Below the pieces are notes generated by a model. It saw only the letters and a program-made list of their open reading frames with translations, ran no database searches and was not told the DNA's origin. Below are positions 6,321 through 15,462 of a stretch of DNA of 41,368 bases, in pieces. Where the stretch lies: NCBI GenBank assembly GCA_021823525.1, contig JAKANY010000012.1, positions 1-41,368 of the forward strand, given 5' to 3'. The stretch is from Actinomycetes bacterium. GTDB taxonomy: Bacteria > Actinomycetota > Acidimicrobiia > Acidimicrobiales > RAAP-2. The position numbers and the translations under genes are program-made. Position 1 is the first letter of the stretch. Every line of letters starts with the position of its first letter.

Positions 6321-7043
6321 GTCGGACCTCCTTGCGCTGGTCAGCGACTGCGCTGTTCTGGAGTGTAACGCCGGGCCGCCTGCGCACACCGGGCGTGCCC
6401 GGTGACCCGCGCACCGCCACGTGACGGGCCACATCGTCGACCCGGAGAGTGCACCGGCACTGCCCCGCGTCGGCTCGCGGCACTGCTCGCTGTCCTCTCC
6501 GGTGTCATGGGATGGTCCGACGACGCCGGCACCCGGAGAGCCGGCGGTGGCGTGCGCTCGCTCCACCCCCACCCGCCGCACCCTGTCGAGGAACCCCACG
6601 ATCCGTCACCCCACGAGAGCACCCCTGAGTGGCCCTGAGCGTGTCGTTCGGCTCTCCTCTGGTGAGGACGCCCACCTGCGCTCGAGCGCGGGCCCCCCAC
6701 CGGAGTGAGGGCACCCCATCCCCACGACACGGCCCTGACATCCGCTACGCACGCATCGCACAACATCGTGAATACGCAGAGCAATCACGCCGCGTGCACA
6801 GTTCCATACGCCATGTCTCTTGTCATATCTGCTCACCACATCATCAACTACGTCTCGCCGCGACCCATCAATGAACAGTGACTTGTCTCGCTGTTTGGCT
6901 AAGAACTGCCTTCTTGTATACGCCGTTTTCGCTCCTTACCATCATCGGATTCGCGCGACGTGCCTATGACGTCTTTGTGGTCATATCTCACCCCGAGCGA
7001 TGACGTCATGCACCATCCCTTCAAACTCCAAAGAGGAGAACTC
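6321..7043. other. 720-bp intergenic region with an AT-richer right part
   Basis: No frame looks coding. From about 6760 to 7020 the base composition is clearly less GC-rich than the flanks. The stretch 6958-7015 repeats TGACGT motifs (CTATGACGTC near 6965, GATGACGTCATG near 7000), so it may hold the promoter and operator region of the collagen-like protein gene. Confidence 0.4.
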
Positions 7044-7820
7044 ATGGTACGGCTGGGAAGATTCACGGAGCGAAAGCGGCGGCTGCTGGTGGCAGTCACC
7101 GTGCTGCTCACGGTCGCCGCAGGAACGGGCATTGCGGCGGCCTCCGGCGTCGTCACGCTCCCGTTCAGCGGCGGCGGCACGACGATCAGCGGCTGCTACT
7201 CACCCGGTGGCCAGCTCAAGGTGCTCACTCCGGGCCACGCGACATGTCCGAGCGGCATGGCCCCCATCAGCTGGAACGTGACCGGCCCGCAGGGCCCGAC
7301 CGGGCCACAAGGGCCCACGGGGCCCCAGGGTCCGCAGGGACCCGCGGGAGTGAACGCCGCGGCCGGCGAGACCTGTTCGTCGGGCGAGTTCGTCACGGGG
7401 TTCAGCGCCAGCGGGAACGTCGTCTGCGCGAGCCCAACCACCACGACGACCGCGTCCGCCTGTCCCGCCAACAGCCAGCTGACCTTCCAGGTCACGGGCT
7501 CACCGGCGGGTGCCTTCGCCGGGCTCCAGTACTGGCCCGGTGGGACCGAGACGCAAGCGGTCACCGGCTACCCGAACTGCACGGTCACCGTCCAGGAGCC
7601 CGCGGGAGTCATCAATGACGCCCCCGGAACCAACGGCTGGAGCGTGGTGTCCTGGACCGGCTTCACGTCGGCCTCGGGCGTCGTGCAGCTGCCCTCGTGC
7701 GGCAGCGGCTCGGCCTTTGGAACCTCGAGTTCCCCGAGCATCAACGGGACGTATCCCACGTGCTCCGATGCGCTCGACGTGAACACGTCGACCGACAACT
7801 TCGTCGTCACCGCGTCGTAG
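7044..7820 (+). CDS. Exported protein with a short collagen-like Gly-X-Y repeat
   Basis: A 258-residue protein. A basic start (MVRLGRFTERKRR) and a hydrophobic helix (LLVAVTVLLTVAAGTGIAAA) form a signal peptide or anchor. Residues about 80-101 are a Gly-X-Y tract, GPQGPTGPQGPTGPQGPQG, seven triplets long. The rest is Thr/Ser/Gly-rich with paired cysteines (SGCYSP, ATCPSG, ETCSSG, VVCASP, SACPAN, NCTV, SCGSG, TCSDA), which suggests a disulphide-bonded extracellular domain. The tract is too short for a stable collagen rod unless it trimerises with other parts. ATG 7044 follows AAAGAGGAG. A strong stem-loop ends the transcript. It is probably a surface protein; function unknown. Confidence 0.75.
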   Translation: MVRLGRFTERKRRLLVAVTVLLTVAAGTGIAAASGVVTLPFSGGGTTISGCYSPGGQLKVLTPGHATCPSGMAPISWNVTGPQGPTGPQGPTGPQGPQGPAGVNAAAGETCSSGEFVTGFSASGNVVCASPTTTTTASACPANSQLTFQVTGSPAGAFAGLQYWPGGTETQAVTGYPNCTVTVQEPAGVINDAPGTNGWSVVSWTGFTSASGVVQLPSCGSGSAFGTSSSPSINGTYPTCSDALDVNTSTDNFVVTAS

Positions 7821-7850
7821 GGGGACCCGACCCGGGCGGCCGAGCCGCCA

Positions 7851-7891
7851 CCAGCGATCGGACCGGGACCCGTTCCCGGTCCGATCGTTGG
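7851..7891. terminator. 18-bp stem-loop between convergent genes
   Basis: CGATCGGACCGGGA (7855-7868) pairs perfectly with 7874-7887. The stem can extend to 7851/7891 with one G-T pair; the loop is 5 nt. It lies between the collagen-like gene (stop 7820) and the end of the Gmad2 gene (8009) and probably serves both strands. Confidence 0.75.
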
Positions 7892-8008
7892 CGTCGCCGT
7901 TGAGCGAGCCTCAGATCTCAGCCGGATTTCCACGTGCCACCGCGACGGCCCGGCGCCAGGTCCCTCGCCCCGCGACCGGCTCGCCGAGCACCTCTGTGGA
8001 GCCAGCGG

Positions 8009-8695
8009 CTACGCGAAGCGAACGCGGATCGCCGATGCCTCCAGCACCGAGCCGTCCTTCGCGGAGCGCGTGAAGACGACCAGGGTGCCGTAGGGAGAAG
8101 ACGCCGTGGCGAAGTGGAGGTTCGTGGCGTAGGGCGCCATCTGACCCATGGAGCCGCCCATGGCCGTACCGCGGGCCAGGGGCACGGTCGTCCCGTCCTG
8201 GTAGAGCGCGAGGTTGACGACCGCCTCGAACGCCGTGCTTCGCCCGCTGACCCGCAGGGGTGAGGTGACAGCGGCCAGTGCCTGAGGCGCGTCGATCTGG
8301 ATGTCGCTCGCCACCGCTCCCAGGACCCACCACGACGAGTCATTCGCCAGCTGGCGCACCAGGACGAGGGTCTCCGGCCCGGTGGGGCTGGACTGCACGG
8401 GGACCTCTCCGGAGCGCGAGTCGCCCTGCTCGAAGGCCTGGGCCACGGGGCTCGCCATCGTGAGCACCCGGCGCGCGAAGGCGAGCGCGACGTCGCGAGG
8501 CGCCGCGTAGCGCGTGAGTGTCCCTGGTTCCGGCCAGAGCGCCATCCAGGTCGCGTCGCTGGTGGTCGACGTGCGTGGGACCGTCGTCGATGGCGCACCG
8601 CTGGTCGCGCGGCGCGTGGCGTATCCGCCGACGAAGGCCACGCCCATCAGAGCGATCACCAGGAGGATCAGCCACACGCGACGCGCGGTGCCCAT
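8009..8695 (-). CDS. Membrane-anchored protein with a Gmad2 domain
   Basis: A 228-residue protein. An N-terminal membrane helix (VWLILLVIALMGVAFVGGYA) and a Thr/Ser/Pro-rich linker are followed by a globular middle and a C-terminal Gmad2-type immunoglobulin-like domain (about 145-228). Gmad2 features are VTSPLRVSGRSTAFEAVVNL, a central glycine/alanine stretch, and the end segment GTLVVFTRSAKDGSVLEA. Gmad2 was described in spore-germination and stress proteins and occurs widely in actinomycete envelope proteins; the ligand is unknown. There is no lipobox. ATG 8695 starts the membrane helix correctly. It is monocistronic and converges on the collagen-like gene. Confidence 0.75.
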   Translation of the reverse strand: MGTARRVWLILLVIALMGVAFVGGYATRRATSGAPSTTVPRTSTTSDATWMALWPEPGTLTRYAAPRDVALAFARRVLTMASPVAQAFEQGDSRSGEVPVQSSPTGPETLVLVRQLANDSSWWVLGAVASDIQIDAPQALAAVTSPLRVSGRSTAFEAVVNLALYQDGTTVPLARGTAMGGSMGQMAPYATNLHFATASSPYGTLVVFTRSAKDGSVLEASAIRVRFA

Positions 8696-8861
8696 GAGGC
8701 CAGACTACGAAGGACCCCAGAGATTGTCCACGCGCTTGTGCCTCTGGCAGCCAGAGGTAATCGCGATCGAGACGCACGGCGTCGCGCGCGCCACGCTCCG
8801 GAGATGGCGGGCGCGATCCCGGGTGGCGCGCATCACGCGGGTGTGCTCGGCGCGATGCGCG

Positions 8862-10082
8862 TCATCCGCGCGACGTCAGCCTCCCGGCGACGACGCCCCG
8901 ACGCAGGTCATCGCTCGCCAGGAGCGCGAGCGCCAACGCGGCCACCTCATCGTCCTGGGGGCAGAACTCGCTCAATCGGTAGGCGAGCTCGGGGTTCCGT
9001 GAGCGCAGGACGGCATTGCGCACCGCGACGTCGATCTGATGCCGCCACGAGGAGATCTCGGGGCTCTCCGAGAGGGGCAGCAGCGAGCCGCGATAGAGAT
9101 CGAGAGCGGCCGCCAGGTCGCCGCTCGACAGCGAGCGCAGCACGCGCACGTGGTCCGCATCGATCCGGCCGCGCAGGCGGTAGGGACGGGACTGGAGCAG
9201 GTCGCCCAGCACCTGACGCATGTGCGACAGCTCCGCCTTGACCGTCGTGGGGCTGATGGGCTGGTCGCCGTAGACGAGCGCCGTGAGCTCGTCGAGCGAG
9301 AGGCCCCGCTCGTGCATCGCGAGGATCGCCAGGATCTCGAGCTGGCGGGGCGTGAACCGCACCGACACCCCATTGACCACGACGCCCGTCGAGCCGAGCA
9401 CGCGCACGACCAGCTCTCCCGGCCCACGAGAGCTCGCACCACATCCGTCGCCAGTCACGTCGCGCGCCAGCTGGACCTCCACGTTGCGCGCGAGCGCTCG
9501 CACCATGGTGAGCAGCGACGGGGAGTGCTTGGTCCAGGGGGACGACACGTCGATCACGCCCAGCGAGTGTCCGTCGACGGGGTCGAGGATGGGCGCCGAC
9601 GAGCACGCCCAGTCGTGGACCATCGGGGCGTAGTGCTCGGCCGAGAAGACCGTGGCCGGGCGGGTCAGTCGATGGGCGAGCGCTAGTGCGTTCGTGCCGA
9701 CCGACTCCTCATCCCACCGGCCCCCGACCGTGAAGTTGACGCCGTCCGCGCGCCGGCGCATGTGGCGCCCGCCCGCCAGCCAGGTGATCGTGACCGACTC
9801 GTCGGTCAGGGCCGCCACCAGGTCACCGTCGGCCGCGATGTCGTGCAGGTCCTCGAGGATGATCTGGCTCGCTCGCCCGAGCCGCGACGCGGCGAACTGG
9901 GCGGACGCCTCCACCGGCTCGCGCATCGGGGCGCTTCGAAGGTCCACGGCGACCGACTGGGACGAGCGCTGCCAGGACGCGAACACCTCGGGCCGCGCGT
10001 CGGGCGTCGAGCGATGCTCCGCCACCGCCGTGCGCCACACCGACTCGAGATCCGACCGGCGTTGCCTGAGCCCCTGATCCAT
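8862..10082 (-). CDS. GAF-domain transcriptional regulator of the aldehyde dehydrogenase
   Basis: A 406-residue protein. The N-terminal half resembles AcoR-type sensors (FASWQRS, then a GAF region with [32 protein letters not shown] and [13 protein letters not shown]). Instead of the AAA+ sigma-54 module, the C-terminus is an OmpR-type winged helix ([42 protein letters not shown]) followed by a helical BTAD-like tail. It therefore suits sigma-70-type promoters. The gene is divergent from the aldehyde dehydrogenase gene, with a palindrome between them. ATG 10082 is preferred over GTG 10094 because a G-rich site (GGTGGGGG) precedes it. It probably senses an aldehyde, alcohol or related small molecule. 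Confidence 0.82.
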   Translation of the reverse strand: MDQGLRQRRSDLESVWRTAVAEHRSTPDARPEVFASWQRSSQSVAVDLRSAPMREPVEASAQFAASRLGRASQIILEDLHDIAADGDLVAALTDESVTITWLAGGRHMRRRADGVNFTVGGRWDEESVGTNALALAHRLTRPATVFSAEHYAPMVHDWACSSAPILDPVDGHSLGVIDVSSPWTKHSPSLLTMVRALARNVEVQLARDVTGDGCGASSRGPGELVVRVLGSTGVVVNGVSVRFTPRQLEILAILAMHERGLSLDELTALVYGDQPISPTTVKAELSHMRQVLGDLLQSRPYRLRGRIDADHVRVLRSLSSGDLAAALDLYRGSLLPLSESPEISSWRHQIDVAVRNAVLRSRNPELAYRLSEFCPQDDEVAALALALLASDDLRRGVVAGRLTSRG

Positions 10083-10185
10083 CCCCCACCCCACTGCGTC
10101 AGAGCTGGCAGGCGCACACTACCGCCCCACGGCGACCGGCGACGGTCGGCGTGAGGCACCAACCTTTTCGCAACCCCGGGCCGCC

Positions 10186-10214
10186 TACGGTCAACCCGTT
10201 GCGAGAGTCGCAAC
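10186..10214 (+). promoter_or_regulatory. Aldehyde dehydrogenase promoter with regulator palindrome
   Basis: A possible -10 box TACGGT (10186-10191) is followed by the perfect palindrome GTTGCG-AGAGT-CGCAAC (10198-10214), which would cover the transcription start. A further CGCAAC half-site lies at 10169-10174. A GGGGGGAC ribosome-binding site precedes ATG 10258. The palindrome is a likely operator for the divergent GAF regulator. Confidence 0.6.
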
Positions 10215-10257
10215 ACCTCCGCGGCGCCCTGGCGCCCGGATCAGTCTGGGGGGACAC

Positions 10258-11775
<1,518 letters not shown>

Positions 11776-11777
11776 AG

Positions 11778-12179
11778 ATGGGCGAGCTGCACCGCGTCGA
11801 CATCACCGACGCCGCGGCCGAGCTCGTCGCCCGCCTGGTGGAACAGCACGGACCCGTGCTGTTCCACCAGTCCGGAGGCTGCTGCGACGGCTCGAGCCCG
11901 ATGTGCTACCCGCGCAACGAGTTCCGCGTTGGCCAGCGTGATGTCTACTTGGGCACCATCGCCGCATCGCCCTTCTACATCGGCGGTGACCAGTTCGAGT
12001 ACTGGCAGCACACCCACCTGCTCATCGACGTCGTCCCGGGTCGCGGCGGCGGATTCTCCCTCGAGGCCCCCGAGGGCCTTCGCTTCCTCGTGCGATCGAC
12101 CCTCTTCACCGACGAGGAGCTCGAGCAGCTGACTCCCGTCGAGGTCGGCGACCACCACAGCGACGAGTCGCCGGACTGA
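11778..12179 (+). CDS. DUF779 protein paired with the aldehyde dehydrogenase
   Basis: A 133-residue protein that starts 2 nt after the aldehyde dehydrogenase stop, so it is co-transcribed. DUF779 signatures are HGPVLFHQSGGCCDGSSPMCYP and the late WQHTHLLIDVVPGRGGGFSLE. The three cysteines (two adjacent, one six residues later) could bind metal or form disulphides. The family nearly always accompanies AldB/ExaC-type dehydrogenases and is presumed accessory; its exact role is not established. Length and composition look normal. Confidence 0.9.
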   Translation: MGELHRVDITDAAAELVARLVEQHGPVLFHQSGGCCDGSSPMCYPRNEFRVGQRDVYLGTIAASPFYIGGDQFEYWQHTHLLIDVVPGRGGGFSLEAPEGLRFLVRSTLFTDEELEQLTPVEVGDHHSDESPD

Positions 12180-12319
12180 CCACCCGTTCGCGCCCGCGTA
12201 TCGTCGCGCTGGCGAACATGCTGTGCTGCGCGCACCGGGGGCGGGTGCCTCGCGTCCGCCCAGCGGCGTCTCCCGCCGACTCTCGATGAGCGATCCGGCC
12301 TGCCCCCTGGCGGGAACAG

Positions 12320-12652
12320 CTAGTCGGGCGAGGCTGGGAAGCGCACCTCGTTTCGATCGAGCTTCTCCGTCGCGGCTGCGAGCAGGTCGACGTGGAGCAC
12401 GTCCGCCATCCGGATCAGGAATATCGCGACGTCGGCCATCTCCATCGCGATCGCCTCGAGGCGCTCAGGCGACAGTGACGCCGGGGCCGACTCCTCGGGG
12501 GTGAGCCATCGGAGCTCGGCGAGAAGCTCGCCAGCCTCACTGGCGATCGCCATCGCCAGGTTCTTGGCATCGTGGAAGGGACCCCAGCCACGGACCTCGG
12601 CGAACGCCCGCACGCGCTCGACCAACTCGTCAAAGGACGGGCGCTCAGGCAA
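12320..12652 (-). CDS. MazG-like nucleotide pyrophosphohydrolase
   Basis: A 110-residue all-alpha NTP pyrophosphatase. The metal-binding pairs are visible: E39-x-x-E42 in ASEAGELLAELRW and E71-x-x-D74 in MEMADVAIFLIRMAD. The family hydrolyses (d)NTPs to monophosphates and pyrophosphate; MazG-like members are linked to nucleotide-pool cleaning, stress and phage response. The preferred start is TTG 12652, which follows GAGGAG and overlaps the upstream gene's stop by 8 nt. GTG 12691 would give 13 more residues but has no ribosome-binding site. The tight overlap with the nuclease/helicase-like gene implies a joint function. Confidence 0.88.
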   Translation of the reverse strand: MPERPSFDELVERVRAFAEVRGWGPFHDAKNLAMAIASEAGELLAELRWLTPEESAPASLSPERLEAIAMEMADVAIFLIRMADVLHVDLLAAATEKLDRNEVRFPASPD

Positions 12653-14543
12653 CGCGGAGACTCCTCGCTCGAGCACGGCGGATCTGGTCACGGAGATAGG
12701 CGCGCGTCTCGACGTCGGTGGAGTACAGCAGCGTGCCCTTCGTGCCGCGCGTCATGAGCACCTTGTACTGGTTGCGCACGATCTGCTGGGCTCGCGCGAG
12801 CGCGCGCTCGGGCTCCTCCCGATACGCCGCCGTCCAGCCCCAGAGGCTCTGGCGGTCCGTCCGCGCCCGCCCGGTGGGATCGAAGACCCAGCGACCGTCA
12901 CGCACCACCAGGTCCGGCCCCATGATCACGCCGATCGCCGGTGCCTCCAGTCCCTGGACCGTGAAGACGCACCCGACTTGCTCGGCCCCGCTGGGATGAG
13001 CCATCCACGCCTGCCCCTGACTGGCCAGGTTCCACTGCCTCGAGAACCCCTGGCCCAGATCGATGTCGTCGAGCGACGGATCGCCCCGGCTGACCCAGTC
13101 CCAGCAGTAGCCCGCGACCAGTCGGCTCGACCGGGCGGGATCGTCGGCGTTCCAGCGGTCGATCTCGGCGGCCAGGTCCTCGGGAGAGTCGGCCACGTCC
13201 ACGAGGTACGAGCCCGACAGCCAGGCGTCGTCGAGACCCGGCGCGATACCCAACACGCGGTCCACCCAGTCCACGTAGTCGTCGGCCCCCGTGCAGCGGA
13301 ACTGCACGGCGAGCTCGACGTCCTCGACGGGAACCCCCGCGTCGCGCGCGCACGTGAGGATCTCCTCGCGCGTCCCGATGTCCCGCCAGGTCACCGACTG
13401 CGTCTCGTCGAGGAAGAAGACCGTGACGCGCGACGCCGCGATGAGCTCGGCCACCTGGTTCTCCCCCAGGTTCCGGTAGATGCCCGACTTGTGGACGAGC
13501 CGGTGGGCCTCGTCGACGAGCAGCACGTCGTAGGGGTCTCCCCGGTAGTCGTGAAAGGAGTCGGAGGAGGACAGGAGCCCTCGCAGCCCCCGGGCCTGGC
13601 GTCCGGCCCGCAGCCGCTCGAGGTAGACGTTGCGCGGGGCGGCGTTCTTGGTGACGTAACGGGCGTTGAGGCCGCGTTGGAGCAGCTCGCCGAGCGCGTG
13701 GAAGGCGATGACCGACTTGCCGGTCCCGGGCCCGCCGCGCACGACGAGGACGCGCTTTCCCGTCGGGCCCGCCTCGGCGACGAGCCGCTTGATCTGCGCG
13801 AGCGCCGTTCGCTGGCGATCCATGAGCCGGAACTCCGAGTTCCCCCGAACCATGCTCCCCACGTGCGCGGCGAGCTCCTTGGACGGGGCGAGCGGGCTCG
13901 CATCCAGTCGCGTGATGGACGCACCGTCGTCGCCCACCGCGACGTGGTCCGCCACGAAGGCTCGTAGGCCTGCGGCCTCGTGCTTGGTGAAGAGCGGGGC
14001 GAGCGCCAAGGTGTCGGGCCGGGCCGAGCGGCGCAGCACGCCGGGATCGAGGACGTTGTGGGCGTACGCGCAGGGGTGCACGCGCACGTCCCCCGCGGTC
14101 ACGATGGTGTAGAAGCCCTCGAAGTAATAGGCGTAGTCGAGGGCCTGCGCGCTCGGGTGCTCGTGGGGGAACTTGCCTCCATCGGTCCGCAGCAGTACAT
14201 GGTCCTCGAGACCTGACGGCATGATGGAGTCGTCGGACCACTGCTTGAGCTCGATGATGACGACGCGGGCTTGGTCGTCCTGGTCGAGACCGGAGATCAG
14301 CAGATCGATGCGCATGGCCGAGCCGAGCATCTGGAACTCGATCGCGAGGCCCGCCGAGTCGGGGATGGCGGAGTTGTTGAGCAGGTGGAACATCGCGTTC
14401 CCCAGCGAGTTCCGCCAGCTCGCATACTCGCTGGGCGGCGTCCTTCGCCCGAGTCCGCGCTCGACGGCGACGCGGACCTGCTCTTCGATCGTGGGAGCGT
14501 CGTCCAGGAACTCGCCCTTGGTCTTGAGATACGCGATCGGCAC
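12645..14543 (-). CDS. PD-(D/E)XK-like plus DUF2075 helicase-like ATPase
   Basis: A 632-residue protein. Residues about 60-190 contain D80 (MRIDLLISG) and E98-x-K100 (VVIIELKQW), the core pattern of PD-(D/E)XK nucleases. Residues about 250-620 form a DUF2075/SF1-like ATPase: Walker A GGPGTGKS (270-277), Walker B VLLVDEAH (344-347), motif III-like FFLDETQ, QFRC, and MTRGTKG near the C-terminus. No helicase accessory domains are obvious. The cysteine-poor sequence argues against an Fe-S cluster. GTG 14543 follows AAGAGGG, with a -10-like TAGGCT upstream. It shares an overlap with the MazG-like gene, suggesting a two-gene nucleic-acid or defence module. The activity itself is inferred. Confidence 0.85.
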   Translation of the reverse strand: MPIAYLKTKGEFLDDAPTIEEQVRVAVERGLGRRTPPSEYASWRNSLGNAMFHLLNNSAIPDSAGLAIEFQMLGSAMRIDLLISGLDQDDQARVVIIELKQWSDDSIMPSGLEDHVLLRTDGGKFPHEHPSAQALDYAYYFEGFYTIVTAGDVRVHPCAYAHNVLDPGVLRRSARPDTLALAPLFTKHEAAGLRAFVADHVAVGDDGASITRLDASPLAPSKELAAHVGSMVRGNSEFRLMDRQRTALAQIKRLVAEAGPTGKRVLVVRGGPGTGKSVIAFHALGELLQRGLNARYVTKNAAPRNVYLERLRAGRQARGLRGLLSSSDSFHDYRGDPYDVLLVDEAHRLVHKSGIYRNLGENQVAELIAASRVTVFFLDETQSVTWRDIGTREEILTCARDAGVPVEDVELAVQFRCTGADDYVDWVDRVLGIAPGLDDAWLSGSYLVDVADSPEDLAAEIDRWNADDPARSSRLVAGYCWDWVSRGDPSLDDIDLGQGFSRQWNLASQGQAWMAHPSGAEQVGCVFTVQGLEAPAIGVIMGPDLVVRDGRWVFDPTGRARTDRQSLWGWTAAYREEPERALARAQQIVRNQYKVLMTRGTKGTLLYSTDVETRAYLRDQIRRARARSLRVA

Positions 14544-14570
14544 GCGCCACCCTCTTGGTCGGCTGCGTGG

Positions 14571-14576
14571 AGCCTA
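14571..14576 (-). promoter_or_regulatory. -10 element before the DUF2075 gene
   Basis: On the minus strand TAGGCT lies 27 nt before GTG 14543, leaving a short leader with AAGAGGG as ribosome-binding site. No clear -35 box is seen. This places a separate promoter for the DUF2075/MazG pair. Confidence 0.4.
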
Positions 14577-14742
14577 CGCTCGCGCGTGCCGACGAGCCGA
14601 CTGAGACGCCCGCGATCGACGACCCTCGCCCTCACCGCGTCGCCTCGGAGGGCTCGGCCCGTATCGTCGTCCCCTGCGTGCATCCCCGATGACCCGACAC
14701 AGAGCGGGTCCGAGGAGGTGGCGCCGCGCAGACCGGCCCGCG

Positions 14743-15456
14743 TCACGAGGTCGGGAACGAGAACGACTCGCTGCGCGTGATCGGCGCCATCAGGGTGGCG
14801 ATCGTCCACGTCGCGCCGCTCACGCGCTCCACGGAGTCGGCGACGCGCGTCGCGCGCAGCAGGTAGGCCTCGTCGCGCGTGACGCGGAGGGCCTCGACCC
14901 ACTCGCACACCTCGTGGGGCGCGATGTCCCGCCACGCGTCCGACTGCCCCCCACGAACCGGCGCCACCACGTCCGGGGGAAGGAGATCGAGGGGATCGTC
15001 CGACATCACGGGCGCCCCGGAGCGAGCACCCCCGACCCCACCGCCCTCGAACGCCCAGGTCGAGAGCTCGGGCTCGCCCACCGAGCCCAGGTGGTGGAGC
15101 GTCCCGGTCACCCTCCAGGCGCCCGTCGGGGCGAACCGCGTCCCCCCGCGTGGTGCCATCTCGCGTCGCAGGTCGAGCACGACGGCTCGACCTGCGCGGC
15201 CCCACCACGCCGAGCCGCGCTGCTCGTACGAGGCATCGGCGCGGCGCACGACGCGCGGGCGATCACAGCTCGCCGCGAGCGGCTCGCCGTCGATCAGGCG
15301 GCGCGCCTCGAGCTCGCGCCGCACCGCGAGCGGCACGGCCTCGAAGCCGACCTCGTCGGCCTCCACGTACGCGACGGCGGCGGGTCCCCGCCGGTCGAGT
15401 CCCCGCCCGTGCGGGACGCTGGGAGGTCCCCCCGGGGTCGATCGCGCGATCTCCAT
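14743..15456 (-). CDS. Hypothetical protein downstream of the J-domain gene
   Basis: A 237-residue protein with no recognised domain. It has a proline-rich start, a charged middle (AVRRELEARRLIDGE), a segment with several Trp (SAWWGRAGRAV, GAWRVTGTLHHLG, DAWRDIAP) and no membrane helix or signal peptide. The start ATG 15456 is well supported: GAGGAGGTGAG precedes it and it lies 6 bp after the stop of the J-domain gene, so the two are translationally coupled. It is the last gene of the long minus-strand run. Codon use matches the neighbours. Confidence 0.65.
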   Translation of the reverse strand: MEIARSTPGGPPSVPHGRGLDRRGPAAVAYVEADEVGFEAVPLAVRRELEARRLIDGEPLAASCDRPRVVRRADASYEQRGSAWWGRAGRAVVLDLRREMAPRGGTRFAPTGAWRVTGTLHHLGSVGEPELSTWAFEGGGVGGARSGAPVMSDDPLDLLPPDVVAPVRGGQSDAWRDIAPHEVCEWVEALRVTRDEAYLLRATRVADSVERVSGATWTIATLMAPITRSESFSFPTS

Positions 15457-15462
15457 ACCTGC

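Noticed and set aside
12501..13967. A 488-codon plus-strand frame antisense to the DUF2075 gene
   Set aside because: The minus strand has the full set of ATPase motifs here; the plus frame has none.
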